Source: Marinoscillum sp. 108
GTDB taxonomy: Bacteria > Bacteroidota > Bacteroidia > Cytophagales > Cyclobacteriaceae
NCBI RefSeq assembly: GCF_902506655.1
Contig: NZ_LR734819.1
Location: 1-64,000 of the forward strand
Direction of reading: 5' to 3'
Length of the DNA: 64,000 nt
Shown here: piece by piece, positions 10,201 through 19,352 of the stretch
Position numbering within the stretch: the first letter of the stretch is position 1
Layout of the letters: every line of letters begins with the position of its first letter
Program-made: the position numbers and the translations under genes
The notes under the pieces: generated by a model
Database searches by the model: none
Seen by the model: the letters and a program-made list of their open reading frames with translations, nothing else
What the model was told of the DNA's origin: nothing

Positions 10201-10244
10201 TGTGCCAGGAGTAAGAGGATTAGGCAGGTGAAATAGGATCTCAT
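7236..10244 (-). CDS. SusC/RagA family TonB-dependent outer-membrane transporter
   Basis: 1002 residues: signal peptide to about Ala19 (HLSWAQ), a carboxypeptidase-regulatory-like domain (about 22-95, LKGKITDSKTSEPLSGVSI), a TonB-dependent plug (about 110-225, with VRIRGGSSLSASNQPLYVIDGVPL-type motif) and a long beta-barrel ending in KIFMGGIKIGL. No STN signalling domain is present, so a direct anti-sigma link is unlikely. Length is normal for the family. It imports a bound substrate using TonB energy, together with the SusD partner that follows immediately. Upstream, 225 bases separate it from the divergent giant gene; I see only a weak TATTTTCG -7-like element on this strand near 10290. Confidence 0.95.
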   Translation of the reverse strand: MRSYFTCLILLLLAHLSWAQEMTLKGKITDSKTSEPLSGVSIKLPGSGNSTVTNASGEFQISISDGYENVVVSLEGYQSQKIFLGGTTNLNVSLKKGKAEEATSVGFGSQSKTEMTSSVSSIETNDVSPSPLINLEQANQGKTTGMFVQNSSGKLGEGTTVRIRGGSSLSASNQPLYVIDGVPLTSGNQSNINPANIAKIEILKDASAGAMYGARAANGVILITTKSGGSGKMKIDADYQFGISQTPKKLDLYSPEEYNQQVIEYTLRSLSLDQFVTKERLEQWEASGDRTINLPNGSAVTLPSFYDSLNYNTDWQDEVFRKAYSHRANLSLQGGTEKLGYFASMSYTTQEGILIGNKYDRLNGSLSLDSKISSKLSANLNLNYFYSKDFRLKEDQDLGAPLQAIVLPPSDGYNADNNYQLIVRSLEYNPLTEVNFSDNLGFNNSLVGNLGLKYDFTDELTFDINGGMDFNDARQEIRQGPETRDGALTGRSQLGEQNLKNYIFNGWFTYTPELSDNHKVSVMLGASYQESNTTSSYRVANINSVSQLEGLDENNPSLTIVDIPGQASRFASTFGRFNYTLMDKYIVQVSGRMDGSSKFGPDNRYGFFPAVSTGWNISNESFMESVSPVSFLKLKASYGLVGNTPQDDFLYRSNYYNIRYGNRDGIRLSNLANPNLKWETTAQMDIGLDFAFLSDRISGSVDYYKKTTTDLLFPVPVSQTSGFASVLKNVGSMENKGFEFNLSTVNVETGDFSWTTDFNISFNQNKVTDLQGSNLIVGVNAFLEGESAGVFYMRKYVGVDNVTGEALYDNGLGGTTSDWESAPRQIVGNPNPDYYGGFTNSFRFKNFELSALFQFVGGADLYYETGEFLANSGILNLGQLATQADRWYAPGDDAEYPVLDPFQENTFPSTRWLQDGSYVRMKTLTLTYNLPSDMVAGWGMQYMSIYVGGTNLLTFTDYTGYDPDVSYFDPLDGVVGQNISRGIDNFTAPQPKIFMGGIKIGL

Positions 10245-10469
10245 ATATTAAAAGTTTGTCGGCTTCATAAAAATAGGCAGAATGAGTATTCGAAAATAGT
10301 AATACCCACCCTTTTCATACTAATCTATAAAAAGGAGTCAGCAAAATACGGGAAAATGGTCACTTCGGTGAAAAATCCTTAGTGATACTGATTCAATATA
10401 CCCTAGCCACGGTATAAAATCCGCTTGTCGGGCGCTCTAGCTTTAAAGTTGGAAAAAATCAATTCACCG

Positions 10470-13400
10470 ATGAAAGCATTACACAAACTACAGCACCTTT
10501 TGATCAGCGGAATTCTTGCCTTAAGTACGATGGTTGTACAGGCTCAGGATTTTACCGAAGACTTTGACTCAGGCCTTCCTCCATCCACGGGAAGTACTGA
10601 TCTGCCTCTAAAATCAGGAGACTGGGGAAGAACGGGAGTCCAGAGTGATGAGACCGGAACAAAAACCCGAGATGCCTCAGCAGATGCAGCCTATATTTTA
10701 TCCGGGTCTGGAAATTTTCTGATTACCCCTAAACTTTTCAATGCTTCAGATTTTTCCTTCTGGTATCGTGTGGACTCCCCCGGGGCAGATGGTTTTGTTT
10801 TCGATGTGTTGGCTTCTTCGGACGGTGGCACCACTTATGACATTGTGATAGCTGATAATCAGACCTCACTAAGTACTTCTTATGTTGAGTTTACTCATAC
10901 TTTCGAAAGCATTTATACAGGGCCAATCAAAATAGCCACACAGATAGAGGGGGATTCTCACGGGCTGATCGATGACTTTTCAGCCAATTTTACCACCTCC
11001 TTTTCAGAGAATTTTGACTCGGGCCTTCCACCCTCTACCGGTACCAGTGATCTGTCGTTGGTTTCTGGTACCTGGAAACGTCAGGGTGTTCAGTCAGATG
11101 AAGCGGGATCAAGTACCCGAAATGGTTCGACGGACGCGGCGTTCATGTTTTCAGGTGGAGGCAATTACCTCCAGTCACCAAGTCTGACGGATGTTGAGTT
11201 TGTACAATTCTGGTACCGGGTGAACACTAACAATGCGGATGGTTTTGTCTTTGATGTGTTGGGCTCTTCGGATGGAGGCGCCACTTTCGACATCACACTG
11301 GCATCTGAGGTGACTACTTTTGACCAACCCTACAAGCGCTTTGTTCATGAGTTCGGGTCACCTTATTCCGGACCAGTGAAAATCCAATTCAATGGGATTG
11401 GTGACAGCAATGGGCTCATTGATGATTTCGTAGCTGGTGCCGGGGCTGGGCCAGTGCCTGATATTGCCTTTATCACCCCAGGGGGGTCTGAGGAGTTGAA
11501 ATTCGGAGAAGTAATGACCATTCAATGGGATAACTCTTCACTAGTAGGTACAGATAACTACACCATTTATTACCGAAAGGTGGGAGCAGCTTCCTGGACC
11601 ACTCTTGCGAGCCGAACCGGGACACAGCTGGCAACTGGCACAGGTAATGAAATGTCATATGCATGGACGGTGCCTGATTTTGGGACAGATTTGGATTTCC
11701 AGGCAGAGGTAAGGGTGGTAAATGCTACTCAGTCCTGGGATGAGGTAAGTCCTGAATTCAGAATCTATTTTGAATCAAGTTTGGCCATCAGCAGCCCTAC
11801 GGATACCGATGAAAGGAAATTCAAGGAGACCATGGACATCACGTGGACGAATGGAGATATCGGGACGGGAGATTATTACCAGCTCTTCTACTCCAATGAT
11901 GGTGCAGCGTTTGTCAATTTTTACAGTGGATATATTTATAACCTGACCAATGATGGCGCTGAGTCTACCTACACGTGGACGATTCCTGATTTTGGAGCGG
12001 ACTCAGCCAGCCAGGTGCGGGTACGTGTGGTGAATGCCACGCGTGCGGTTTCAGATACGAGTGAAGCCTTCAGGGTGTACTATGAACCCAGCGTGACGAT
12101 CAGCAGCCCAACAGATACCGATGAAAGGAAATTCAAAGAGACCATGGACATCACGTGGACGAATGGAGATATCGGGACGGGAGATTATTACCAGCTCTTC
12201 TACTCCAATGATGGCGCAGCGTTTGTCAATTTTTTTAACGGATATATTTATAACCTGACCAATGATGGAGCTGAGTCTACCTACACGTGGACGATTCCTG
12301 ATTTTGGAGCGGACTCAGCCAGCCACGTGCGGGTACGTGTGGTGAATGCCACGCGTGCGGTTTCAGATACGAGTGAAGCCTTCAGGGTATACTACGAACC
12401 GAGCGTGACGATCAGCAGCCCTACGGATACCGATGAAAGGAAATTCAAGGAGACCATGGACATCACGTGGACGAATGGAGATATCGGGACGGGAGATTAT
12501 TACCAGCTCTTCTACTCCAATGATGGCGCAGCGTTTGTCAATTTTTTTAACGGATATATTTATAACCTGACCAATGATGGAGCTGAGTCTACCTACACGT
12601 GGACGATTCCTGATTTTGGAGCGGACTCAGCCAGCCACGTGCGGGTACGTGTGGTGAATGCCACGCGTGCGGTTTCAGATACGAGTGAAGCCTTCAGGGT
12701 ATACTACGAACCGAGCGTGACGATCAGCAGCCCTACGGATACCGATGAAAGGAAATTCAAGGAGACCATGGACATCACGTGGACGAATGGAGATATCGGG
12801 ACGGGAGATTATTACCAGCTTTTCTACTCCAATGATGGGGCAGCGTTTGTCAATTTTTTTAACGGATATATTTATAACCTGACCAATGATGGCGCTGAGT
12901 CTACCTACACGTGGACGATTCCTGATTTTGGAGCGGACTCAGCCAGCCAGGTGCGGGTACGTGTGGTGAATGCCACGCGTGCGGTTTCGGATACAAGTGA
13001 AGCCTTCAGGGTGTATTACGAACCCAGCGTGGAGATCACCTCCCCTGTTGCAGGGGAATATGTTTTGCAGGGGAGCACTAAGAAAATCACGTGGACGAAT
13101 GGAGATATCGGTACTGGTGACTATTTCCAACTTTTTTATTCCAACGCAGGGGGCTCATTTGTCAATTTTTATAATGGCTACATCTATAACATGACCAATG
13201 ATGGAAACAAAAGCACTTACAATTGGTCCGTACCGGCCATAGAAGGCACTAATATCAAGGTGAGAGTAGTGAACGCGACCAGGGCTGTTTCAGACACCAC
13301 ACAATCTTTTACCATATGTACCACCTGTCCGGCACTCGCTGTGTTTTATCCCAATGGAGGGGAAGTTTTGGGAGTCGGAAAGACGGCAAACATAGGCTGG

Positions 13401-16400
13401 TCAGTAGGCACGGCCTGGGAGGACACCGATGAAGTGCTGATCGAGCTCTCACTCGATGGAGGGGCTACTTATGAAGCTTCATCTGTGTTCAGTGGTACAT
13501 ATGCCGAGCTTTCAGGTAATGAATTCGCATGGACCGTGCCGGACCTTGTCACGACACAGGGTCTCATCAGAGTTTCAAATGTAACCAAGGAGACAAGTGA
13601 TGAAAGTGATGCCGTATTTACAATCACCAGACCACCGGCAGCACCAACTAACTTCACTGCTACAGAGAATAGCAATGGGGCAGTTACCCTCTCCTGGACA
13701 GATAATGCAGATAACGAAACCAGCTACAGAGTTCAGTACTCCTCTGATAACCAATCCTGGATCAATTACAGTGGCTTTTTAGGCGCTGATACGGAAACAT
13801 ATACAGCAGGAGTTTCTGTGAATTCGGCTTATTGGTGGCGGGTAGAGGTTGCTAGTGGCACATTTACAGAAACTTCAGAGTCTCGGTTTGCCGGGAATAT
13901 ACTCCCTCCGGGTAAAGCCTTGTCTTTCGATGGCACTGATGATTACGTGGAATTGGCCAATCCCACAAACTTTGATTTTGGCACCGGAGACTTTACCATC
14001 GAAGGCTGGGTAAAATCGAACAATGTGACTTCCACGCAGGTGATTGCCAGTGATTATTCCGGAGGTGCTTCGTTTTTCGTTTTCTACATGGGTGCAGGCC
14101 AGCTCAAAGCTTCGCTCTCAAATAGCACCGCCGATTTATCCACCCCTGCAGTGTTGGAAAACGACACCTGGCACCATGTAGCAATGGTTCGGTCAGGTGA
14201 TGTTCTCACCCTTTACGTTGATGGTGTTGCTTCTGCCAATGTGAGCGGGATGTCATCCAGAAGTCTGGCTTCCGCATCCAATGTGGAGCTGGGCAGGCAG
14301 GCATCGGGAAGTCCCTTTTACCTCAATGGAGCGTTGGACGAATTGAGGTTTTGGAATGTGGCCCGTACACAAGGGGAGCTCGCTTCTGCTTCTGTGAGTA
14401 CACTCACCGGCGAAGAATCAGGACTCGTAGCCTATTATCGCTTTGATCACTCAGCGGGTTCGTCACTGGCGGATTATACTTCTGGAAACAATCAGGGATC
14501 ATGGTCGGGTGCAGGCGGGGCCAACACCACGGCCCAATGGGTAACATCCGGAGCCACCATCAGCAATGACCCGGTCATTACTTTGTCTACGCCAAACGGT
14601 GGAGAGGAGCTAACCGTGGGTCAGGAGTATGAAATCACCTGGACCACCGCCAATATTTCGGGCGCAGACATAATCGAAATCCGATTTTCAGGCAATGGAG
14701 GAGAGAGTTATGAGATGATCGCCGAGGGAACCTTTGAGGGCTTTGGCAATAGCTATCTGTGGACAGTACCGGGTACAATGACCAGCACAGCAAGAATAGA
14801 AGTGGCCAATACTTCGGAAAATGTTTCTGATGCCAGTGATGCTGATTTCTCCATCGTGGCCAGCCAGCTTGGGGTCACCGTGTTGTCACCCAATGGAGGA
14901 GAATTTTGGGAAATCGGTACCATGCAGGTGGTCAGTTGGGAGGCTGTAGAATTTGCTGATACCGACCTGTTGGAAATCCGATTGAGCACTGATGGGGGTG
15001 AGACATTTTCTGTGCTGGGCGAGGGAACTAGCAGTAGCTTTCAGAACAACCAGCTCACTGTGGAGGTACCAGAAGGCGCTTCCGAAATGGCCATTGTAGA
15101 GGTAGCCAATATCACTCAGGAAGTGACAGATGCCAGTGATGAGCCTTTCACCATCGGCACGGTGGATCGCAGCATCACTGTGACCTCACCCAATGGCGGT
15201 GAAACCTGGGAGGGAGCTTCCAGCCAAACCATTTCGTGGGAAGTGATGAATAAGGAAGATGCGGACCTCATTGAAATTCGTTTGAGTACGGATGGTGGAG
15301 AAACGTTTGCCATCCTCAATGATGGAACTTTTGGGACCTACCCCGACAACACGTTCCAGTGGACGGTAACTGATACGCCTACAGAGTCTGCGTTGATTGC
15401 AGTGGTCAATACTTCCCGAAATATTGGCGATACCACCAATGCAGTCTTCACGATCACACCAGCACCGGATATTGTAGCACCCAGCTTTACCAACTCCTCT
15501 GGAGGAAGTGTGGTTGGAGATGACTATACCATAGAGGTGACACTGGATGAAGAGTCTACTGTTTATTTACTCATTTTATCGGATCAAAGTAGTATTCCGA
15601 ATGCTACTCAGATCAAAGAGGCCGCAACCGGGGTGAACTCATTTCAGGGTCAGGTGGCTGTTGCCCAGCTGGAGTATGTCACTCCTGCTGAATCTGCTAC
15701 GCTTGCGGGCACCGGCACATTCGTGAGAAATTCACTCTATGACTTTTACCTCACCGCAGAAGATGCCTCGGGTAACCTGAATGCCGGATTAGGAAAGCCA
15801 AATGTAAAGGCACAGCTGACACCTTTGGAATCTGATTCAGTGATCATTTCCTCCATTTATGATGCCATGGACGGCGCGGATTGGACAGACATTGCGGATG
15901 ACTGGATCAACTTGCCACTGGCGCAAAGGGAAGAAATTACCATAGAAGAGGAACGAATTACCGGACTCAATCTATCGGGAAAATCTGTGACCGGAGTACT
16001 TCCGGAGGTGGTAACCGGCCTGGATGCCCTGAAAACACTCGACTTGAGTAACAACCAGATCACAGGGCTGCCCAATATGAGCGGGATGTCCGGCCTCACC
16101 AGCTTTTTGGTGGCTGATAATGCATTGCTATTTGGCGCACTGGAACCCAACAGCACGTTGTTTTCTGAACCGGATGATTACGCTCCACAGGCTGTTTTGG
16201 GAGAAAAGGACAGTGTGGCCATTCCTAAGGGATCCAGCTACATGATGTCTCACGATGTGGGCGGAATCAACACTTCTTACCAGTGGTCGGTCGATAAATT
16301 CAATACTTACGCAGTGGATTTCGGTGATGCGGATGGAGGAACCTCCAGTAGCTATACCATAGAGGCCATTGACTTCAACAATATGGGGAGGTACAAACTG

Positions 16401-17459
16401 GAAGCGCAAAACTCGCTGCTTCCAGGACTAAGTCTGGTATCTGAGCCGGTGCAGGTTTGGGCCACAGCCACCCTGGATATCACGGTGATCGGTGAAAACG
16501 ACGCTTTGCTATCCAGTGGAAAGGCTTATGCACTACGAAACCGAGGCCCGGGCCTTCCATACGATAGTATCCCGAAGGGAGCAAGCGGTGGTGGAGACCC
16601 CAATGGGTTGGCTATTGTTGCTGGTCATGCGCTGTTTGAAGATTTACTCCTGGGTAATTATCTAGTAGGTATTCGCGCCGACCCGGCGAAGTTCCTGCCT
16701 ACTTACTATACCAACACTTACTTGTGGGAAGAAGCCGATGTATTGGAATTCCAGGGAGATCTGGAAGCCACTATGCAGATGACGGTGTTGCCTCCGGCAC
16801 TGGGCCCGGGAGATGGTGATGGATCTATTTTTGGAGGTGTTGAATCTGATTTTGATGAGGACGGAGATGAAGGCGGAAGAGTGAACGCACGAAGAAAAGT
16901 GAAGCGTGCTGGCTGTTCTATGAGAAGGTTTGTGAGAAGTGGAAGACAGCTACAGGACGGAGAGTGGAAGTTGATTGCTTACGTGGAGTCTGATGACGAG
17001 GGTCGCTTCAAGTTCGACTTTATGCCTCCAGGTACTTACCGATTCAACATTGAATACCCTGGTATCCCTATGGATCCAAACTCATTTGTGGAATTTGAAG
17101 TAGGTGAAGACGGAGGGAATAACTCTATCGAACTTCAGGCGGTGATCACCGAGGACGGAATTTTTGTGGAGCGCATCAATACTCTTGGGTTTACTTCTGA
17201 GCAATTGGATCAGATGAATGTGTATCCAAATCCTGCCAGCAATCAGCTGAATATAGATTACACTACCCTGCATCGCGGGCTTGTGGTGAAGATGATAGAT
17301 CTGTCGGGGACGGTGATTTACCAACAGCAAATATCCGATCAGGGAGAGCGCCTCGAGTTGGATACTTATGCCTTGAAGAATGGAATGTACTTCATTCATG
17401 TAACAGATCCGGGTAAGCCGGGAGAGCAGATTACCTATAAAGTAATCATCAGGCACTAA
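10470..17459 (+). CDS. Giant Ig-like/LamG/LRR surface protein with T9SS sorting domain
   Basis: 2329 residues from ATG 10470; the signal peptide (MKALHKLQ... to VVQAQ) fits this start, not the in-frame TTG at 10425. Order: two MAM- or jelly-roll-like repeats (10550-11430), an array of about 104-residue Ig-like units (11455-13320) including four near-identical ones, an NGGE-type unit, FN3 (13630-13880), a LamG/concanavalin-like domain with WHHVAMVRSGDVLTLYVDG (13905-14520), three more NGGE units (14575-15465), a leucine-rich segment (15830-16140), an Ig-like stretch, an acidic linker, RKVKRAGCSMRRFVRSGR, a prealbumin-like fold (ESDDEGRFKFD) and a type A T9SS domain (MNVYPNP... VIIRH). Likely a surface adhesin; ligand unknown. 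Its C-terminal third parallels the protein at the left edge. Confidence 0.95.
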   Translation: MKALHKLQHLLISGILALSTMVVQAQDFTEDFDSGLPPSTGSTDLPLKSGDWGRTGVQSDETGTKTRDASADAAYILSGSGNFLITPKLFNASDFSFWYRVDSPGADGFVFDVLASSDGGTTYDIVIADNQTSLSTSYVEFTHTFESIYTGPIKIATQIEGDSHGLIDDFSANFTTSFSENFDSGLPPSTGTSDLSLVSGTWKRQGVQSDEAGSSTRNGSTDAAFMFSGGGNYLQSPSLTDVEFVQFWYRVNTNNADGFVFDVLGSSDGGATFDITLASEVTTFDQPYKRFVHEFGSPYSGPVKIQFNGIGDSNGLIDDFVAGAGAGPVPDIAFITPGGSEELKFGEVMTIQWDNSSLVGTDNYTIYYRKVGAASWTTLASRTGTQLATGTGNEMSYAWTVPDFGTDLDFQAEVRVVNATQSWDEVSPEFRIYFESSLAISSPTDTDERKFKETMDITWTNGDIGTGDYYQLFYSNDGAAFVNFYSGYIYNLTNDGAESTYTWTIPDFGADSASQVRVRVVNATRAVSDTSEAFRVYYEPSVTISSPTDTDERKFKETMDITWTNGDIGTGDYYQLFYSNDGAAFVNFFNGYIYNLTNDGAESTYTWTIPDFGADSASHVRVRVVNATRAVSDTSEAFRVYYEPSVTISSPTDTDERKFKETMDITWTNGDIGTGDYYQLFYSNDGAAFVNFFNGYIYNLTNDGAESTYTWTIPDFGADSASHVRVRVVNATRAVSDTSEAFRVYYEPSVTISSPTDTDERKFKETMDITWTNGDIGTGDYYQLFYSNDGAAFVNFFNGYIYNLTNDGAESTYTWTIPDFGADSASQVRVRVVNATRAVSDTSEAFRVYYEPSVEITSPVAGEYVLQGSTKKITWTNGDIGTGDYFQLFYSNAGGSFVNFYNGYIYNMTNDGNKSTYNWSVPAIEGTNIKVRVVNATRAVSDTTQSFTICTTCPALAVFYPNGGEVLGVGKTANIGWSVGTAWEDTDEVLIELSLDGGATYEASSVFSGTYAELSGNEFAWTVPDLVTTQGLIRVSNVTKETSDESDAVFTITRPPAAPTNFTATENSNGAVTLSWTDNADNETSYRVQYSSDNQSWINYSGFLGADTETYTAGVSVNSAYWWRVEVASGTFTETSESRFAGNILPPGKALSFDGTDDYVELANPTNFDFGTGDFTIEGWVKSNNVTSTQVIASDYSGGASFFVFYMGAGQLKASLSNSTADLSTPAVLENDTWHHVAMVRSGDVLTLYVDGVASANVSGMSSRSLASASNVELGRQASGSPFYLNGALDELRFWNVARTQGELASASVSTLTGEESGLVAYYRFDHSAGSSLADYTSGNNQGSWSGAGGANTTAQWVTSGATISNDPVITLSTPNGGEELTVGQEYEITWTTANISGADIIEIRFSGNGGESYEMIAEGTFEGFGNSYLWTVPGTMTSTARIEVANTSENVSDASDADFSIVASQLGVTVLSPNGGEFWEIGTMQVVSWEAVEFADTDLLEIRLSTDGGETFSVLGEGTSSSFQNNQLTVEVPEGASEMAIVEVANITQEVTDASDEPFTIGTVDRSITVTSPNGGETWEGASSQTISWEVMNKEDADLIEIRLSTDGGETFAILNDGTFGTYPDNTFQWTVTDTPTESALIAVVNTSRNIGDTTNAVFTITPAPDIVAPSFTNSSGGSVVGDDYTIEVTLDEESTVYLLILSDQSSIPNATQIKEAATGVNSFQGQVAVAQLEYVTPAESATLAGTGTFVRNSLYDFYLTAEDASGNLNAGLGKPNVKAQLTPLESDSVIISSIYDAMDGADWTDIADDWINLPLAQREEITIEEERITGLNLSGKSVTGVLPEVVTGLDALKTLDLSNNQITGLPNMSGMSGLTSFLVADNALLFGALEPNSTLFSEPDDYAPQAVLGEKDSVAIPKGSSYMMSHDVGGINTSYQWSVDKFNTYAVDFGDADGGTSSSYTIEAIDFNNMGRYKLEAQNSLLPGLSLVSEPVQVWATATLDITVIGENDALLSSGKAYALRNRGPGLPYDSIPKGASGGGDPNGLAIVAGHALFEDLLLGNYLVGIRADPAKFLPTYYTNTYLWEEADVLEFQGDLEATMQMTVLPPALGPGDGDGSIFGGVESDFDEDGDEGGRVNARRKVKRAGCSMRRFVRSGRQLQDGEWKLIAYVESDDEGRFKFDFMPPGTYRFNIEYPGIPMDPNSFVEFEVGEDGGNNSIELQAVITEDGIFVERINTLGFTSEQLDQMNVYPNPASNQLNIDYTTLHRGLVVKMIDLSGTVIYQQQISDQGERLELDTYALKNGMYFIHVTDPGKPGEQITYKVIIRH
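11787..13034 (+). repeat. Four tandem 312-bp repeats (104 codons each)
   Basis: Units begin near 11787, 12099, 12411 and 12723; a marker string recurs at 11811, 12123, 12435 and 12747, exactly 312 bases apart. Copies differ at only a few positions: NFYSGY versus NFFNGY, and ASQVRV (copies 1 and 4) versus ASHVRV (2 and 3). A fifth, clearly diverged unit starts at 13035. Confidence 0.95.
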
Positions 17460-17481
17460 TTGGTCAATAGGTGGAATGGTT

Positions 17482-17511
17482 AAACCCTGCGCTGATTTCA
17501 GTGCAGGGTTT
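17482..17511 (+). terminator. Bidirectional terminator between giant protein and methyltransferase genes
   Basis: A 13-bp stem AAACCCTGCGCTG / CAGTGCAGGGTTT with one G-T wobble and an ATTT loop, in the 50 bases between convergent genes. It overlaps the methyltransferase stop codon (17510-17512). Confidence 0.8.
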
Positions 17512-18205
17512 ATTTATGAATAACCAGCTGCCATCGGAAGGCCCACCTCCAGGAAAGTTGATAGTTCGAAATGCCTGCTTGTTCCAGAATGGCTGCCAGC
17601 TCTGACTTTTTGAATCCCCGGGCGACGGAGATTGCTGCGTCATTGCGTACCATGTAGGATTTTGAGAAAAAGCGGGTGAGTAGTCGGATAGAATGAAAGG
17701 CCAGAATATGGCGGTGCAGGTCATTGACGATGATCGCTACCCGAGCCTGATCTTTCAAACTCTTGAAAATGGAAATGAGCTGTGATTCGGTGAAATGATG
17801 CAGGAAAAGACAGCAATGGATGATGTCAAAATGTTGTCGCCTAAATGCCTCTGATAGAATATTTTCCTGAATGATGGAAATGTTTGCCCATTCCCTGGTG
17901 TGATCGTTGGCATACTCTACGATGTGCTGGTTGGCATCTACACCGGTAAATTGGATGTCCTGGTTTTTCCGTTTGGCTATCCGTGCCATGGCCATGAGGA
18001 TGTCTGCACCACCACAGCCCAGATCAGCGACGGTTTGGATTCGGTGATTCTTCAGGATTTTGGCAAACGCCCTTAGGCTGATGTGATTCCCCCCCAGCCT
18101 ACGGTTGATGATGTCCAGTTCGCGCAGGGTCTGACCAATCACCTCTCCTGAGATGCTCAGGTCATCCATGATCTCCATTTCTTCAGACCGGTGCTTCAGG
18201 GTCAT
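17510..18205 (-). CDS. Class I SAM-dependent methyltransferase of the type III PKS locus
   Basis: 231 residues with a Rossmann methyltransferase core: motif I VADLGCGGADIL (residues 59-70), acidic VDANQH loop (about 85-90), and IIHCCLFLHHFTE (about 120). The start codon overlaps the stop of the polyketide synthase gene (ATGA, 18202-18205), implying translational coupling and a shared pathway. By analogy with SrsB of Streptomyces griseus, which methylates the alkylresorcinol made by the type III PKS SrsA, a C- or O-methylation of the polyketide product is the best guess. The acceptor is inference. Confidence 0.88.
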   Translation of the reverse strand: MTLKHRSEEMEIMDDLSISGEVIGQTLRELDIINRRLGGNHISLRAFAKILKNHRIQTVADLGCGGADILMAMARIAKRKNQDIQFTGVDANQHIVEYANDHTREWANISIIQENILSEAFRRQHFDIIHCCLFLHHFTESQLISIFKSLKDQARVAIIVNDLHRHILAFHSIRLLTRFFSKSYMVRNDAAISVARGFKKSELAAILEQAGISNYQLSWRWAFRWQLVIHK

Positions 18206-19302
18206 GTGGTTTTTATTTTGAGTAGCATACTCTCCAGCGTGAGGCCAGGACCAAAGGCAAAACTGAGAATGTTTTTATGCTCATCCTGATTTGAAATATT
18301 CTTCATCAGTCTTTGGAGCACGAAGAGCACCGTAGGAGAAGACATATTTCCGTAGTTTCTCATTACCTCATAGGCATGGACGTTTTGGTCTCTGGAAATT
18401 CCCAGCTCTTCTTCTATCACTTCGAGAATTCGCTTCCCTCCCGGGTGTATGGCGAAGTAATCAATGTCTGAGAGGTTTAATGATAACTGACTCAAAAGCT
18501 TCTGTGTAAGGGAGGCAATACCCGAGCGTATGACCTCTGGTACTTGCACGGAGAGTTTCATTTCAAAACCAAAATCCCCAATGTGCCAGGCCATATCTGG
18601 TTTCCCGGAGGGCGCCAGGTCCGCATGGAAGGCCGCCATGGCCAACTGCGTTTTGTTTGGGTCTTCACCTTCCACGAGTACAGCAGCGGCCCCATCACCA
18701 AAAAGTGTGTTGGAGAGGAGGCTGTCTTCGGCATCATTTTTTAAAACATGAATGCTACAGAGCTCCACTGCCACAATCAATACTTTGTGCCCGGCGTTGT
18801 TCCTTACGATCTGGTCTGCGATTTTCAGGGCATTGAATGCAGCGTAGCAGCCCATGAAGTTGATGGAGGTACGCTGCGTGGTTGTTGGGAGCTTCAGTCG
18901 TTCTATCAGGTCAATGTCGAGGCCCGGCGCATACATACCCGTGCAGCTTACCGTGATCAGATGAGTAATTCCTGTGGCTTCAGTCGTGCCCAGGCAATCC
19001 TGAACGGCACTGATGGATAACTTAATGGCTTCCTGCTCATACTTTTTCATTCGCTCTCCTACCTTTGGGAAGGGTTCCAGGTTATGAGCGTTGGGGAAAA
19101 AAGTAAAATCTGTTGGGTTTTTGCCGAAATCCTCGATCACGGAATGACGGTACTGAATCCCGCTGGCCCTGTAAAGTAATGTGAGTAATTTTTCTTTCTC
19201 CGGTTTTAGCCCCAGGTGTTTTGTCATGAAAAGCGCAATGTCAGACTGGCTGATGCGATTGGCGGGGACTGCGGTACCTATGGAGGAGATGAATGAAGAC
19301 AT
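18202..19302 (-). CDS. Type III polyketide synthase (chalcone/stilbene synthase family)
   Basis: 366 residues, normal for the family. The Cys-His-Asn catalytic triad is present: Cys120 in TVSCTGMYAPG, His286 in FAIHPGGK and Asn319 in NYGNMSSPT. FGDGAAAVLVEG (about 201-212) is the conserved thiolase-fold motif. These homodimeric enzymes condense a fatty or aromatic acyl-CoA with malonyl-CoA and cyclise the chain to resorcinols, pyrones or phloroglucinols. The starter unit cannot be read from the sequence. It is divergent from a UbiA gene 50 bases away and coupled to a methyltransferase, with a flavoprotein beyond, so an alkylresorcinol- or quinone-like prenylated lipid is likely. Confidence 0.95.
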   Translation of the reverse strand: MSSFISSIGTAVPANRISQSDIALFMTKHLGLKPEKEKLLTLLYRASGIQYRHSVIEDFGKNPTDFTFFPNAHNLEPFPKVGERMKKYEQEAIKLSISAVQDCLGTTEATGITHLITVSCTGMYAPGLDIDLIERLKLPTTTQRTSINFMGCYAAFNALKIADQIVRNNAGHKVLIVAVELCSIHVLKNDAEDSLLSNTLFGDGAAAVLVEGEDPNKTQLAMAAFHADLAPSGKPDMAWHIGDFGFEMKLSVQVPEVIRSGIASLTQKLLSQLSLNLSDIDYFAIHPGGKRILEVIEEELGISRDQNVHAYEVMRNYGNMSSPTVLFVLQRLMKNISNQDEHKNILSFAFGPGLTLESMLLKIKTT

Positions 19303-19309
19303 AAGGCTG

Positions 19310-19318
19310 TATGAGTAA
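19310..19318. promoter_or_regulatory. TATGAGTAA motif in the PKS/UbiA divergent promoter
   Basis: The nine bases TATGAGTAA sit in the 50-base gap between the divergent PKS and prenyltransferase genes. The same string recurs upstream of the flavoprotein gene of the locus at 21329-21337. A shared operator is inference. Confidence 0.35.
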
Positions 19319-19352
19319 TAATAACTAACTTTTGCGAGGTTCTTACTATCCG

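Noticed and set aside
10425-10469. TTG start 15 codons upstream for the second giant protein
   Set aside because: The ATG at 10470 begins a standard signal peptide; the extension would put polar residues in front of it.
11787-13034. Tandem repeats considered as a CRISPR array or mobile repeats
   Set aside because: Units are 312 bp, contiguous without spacers and in-frame, encoding Ig-like domains.
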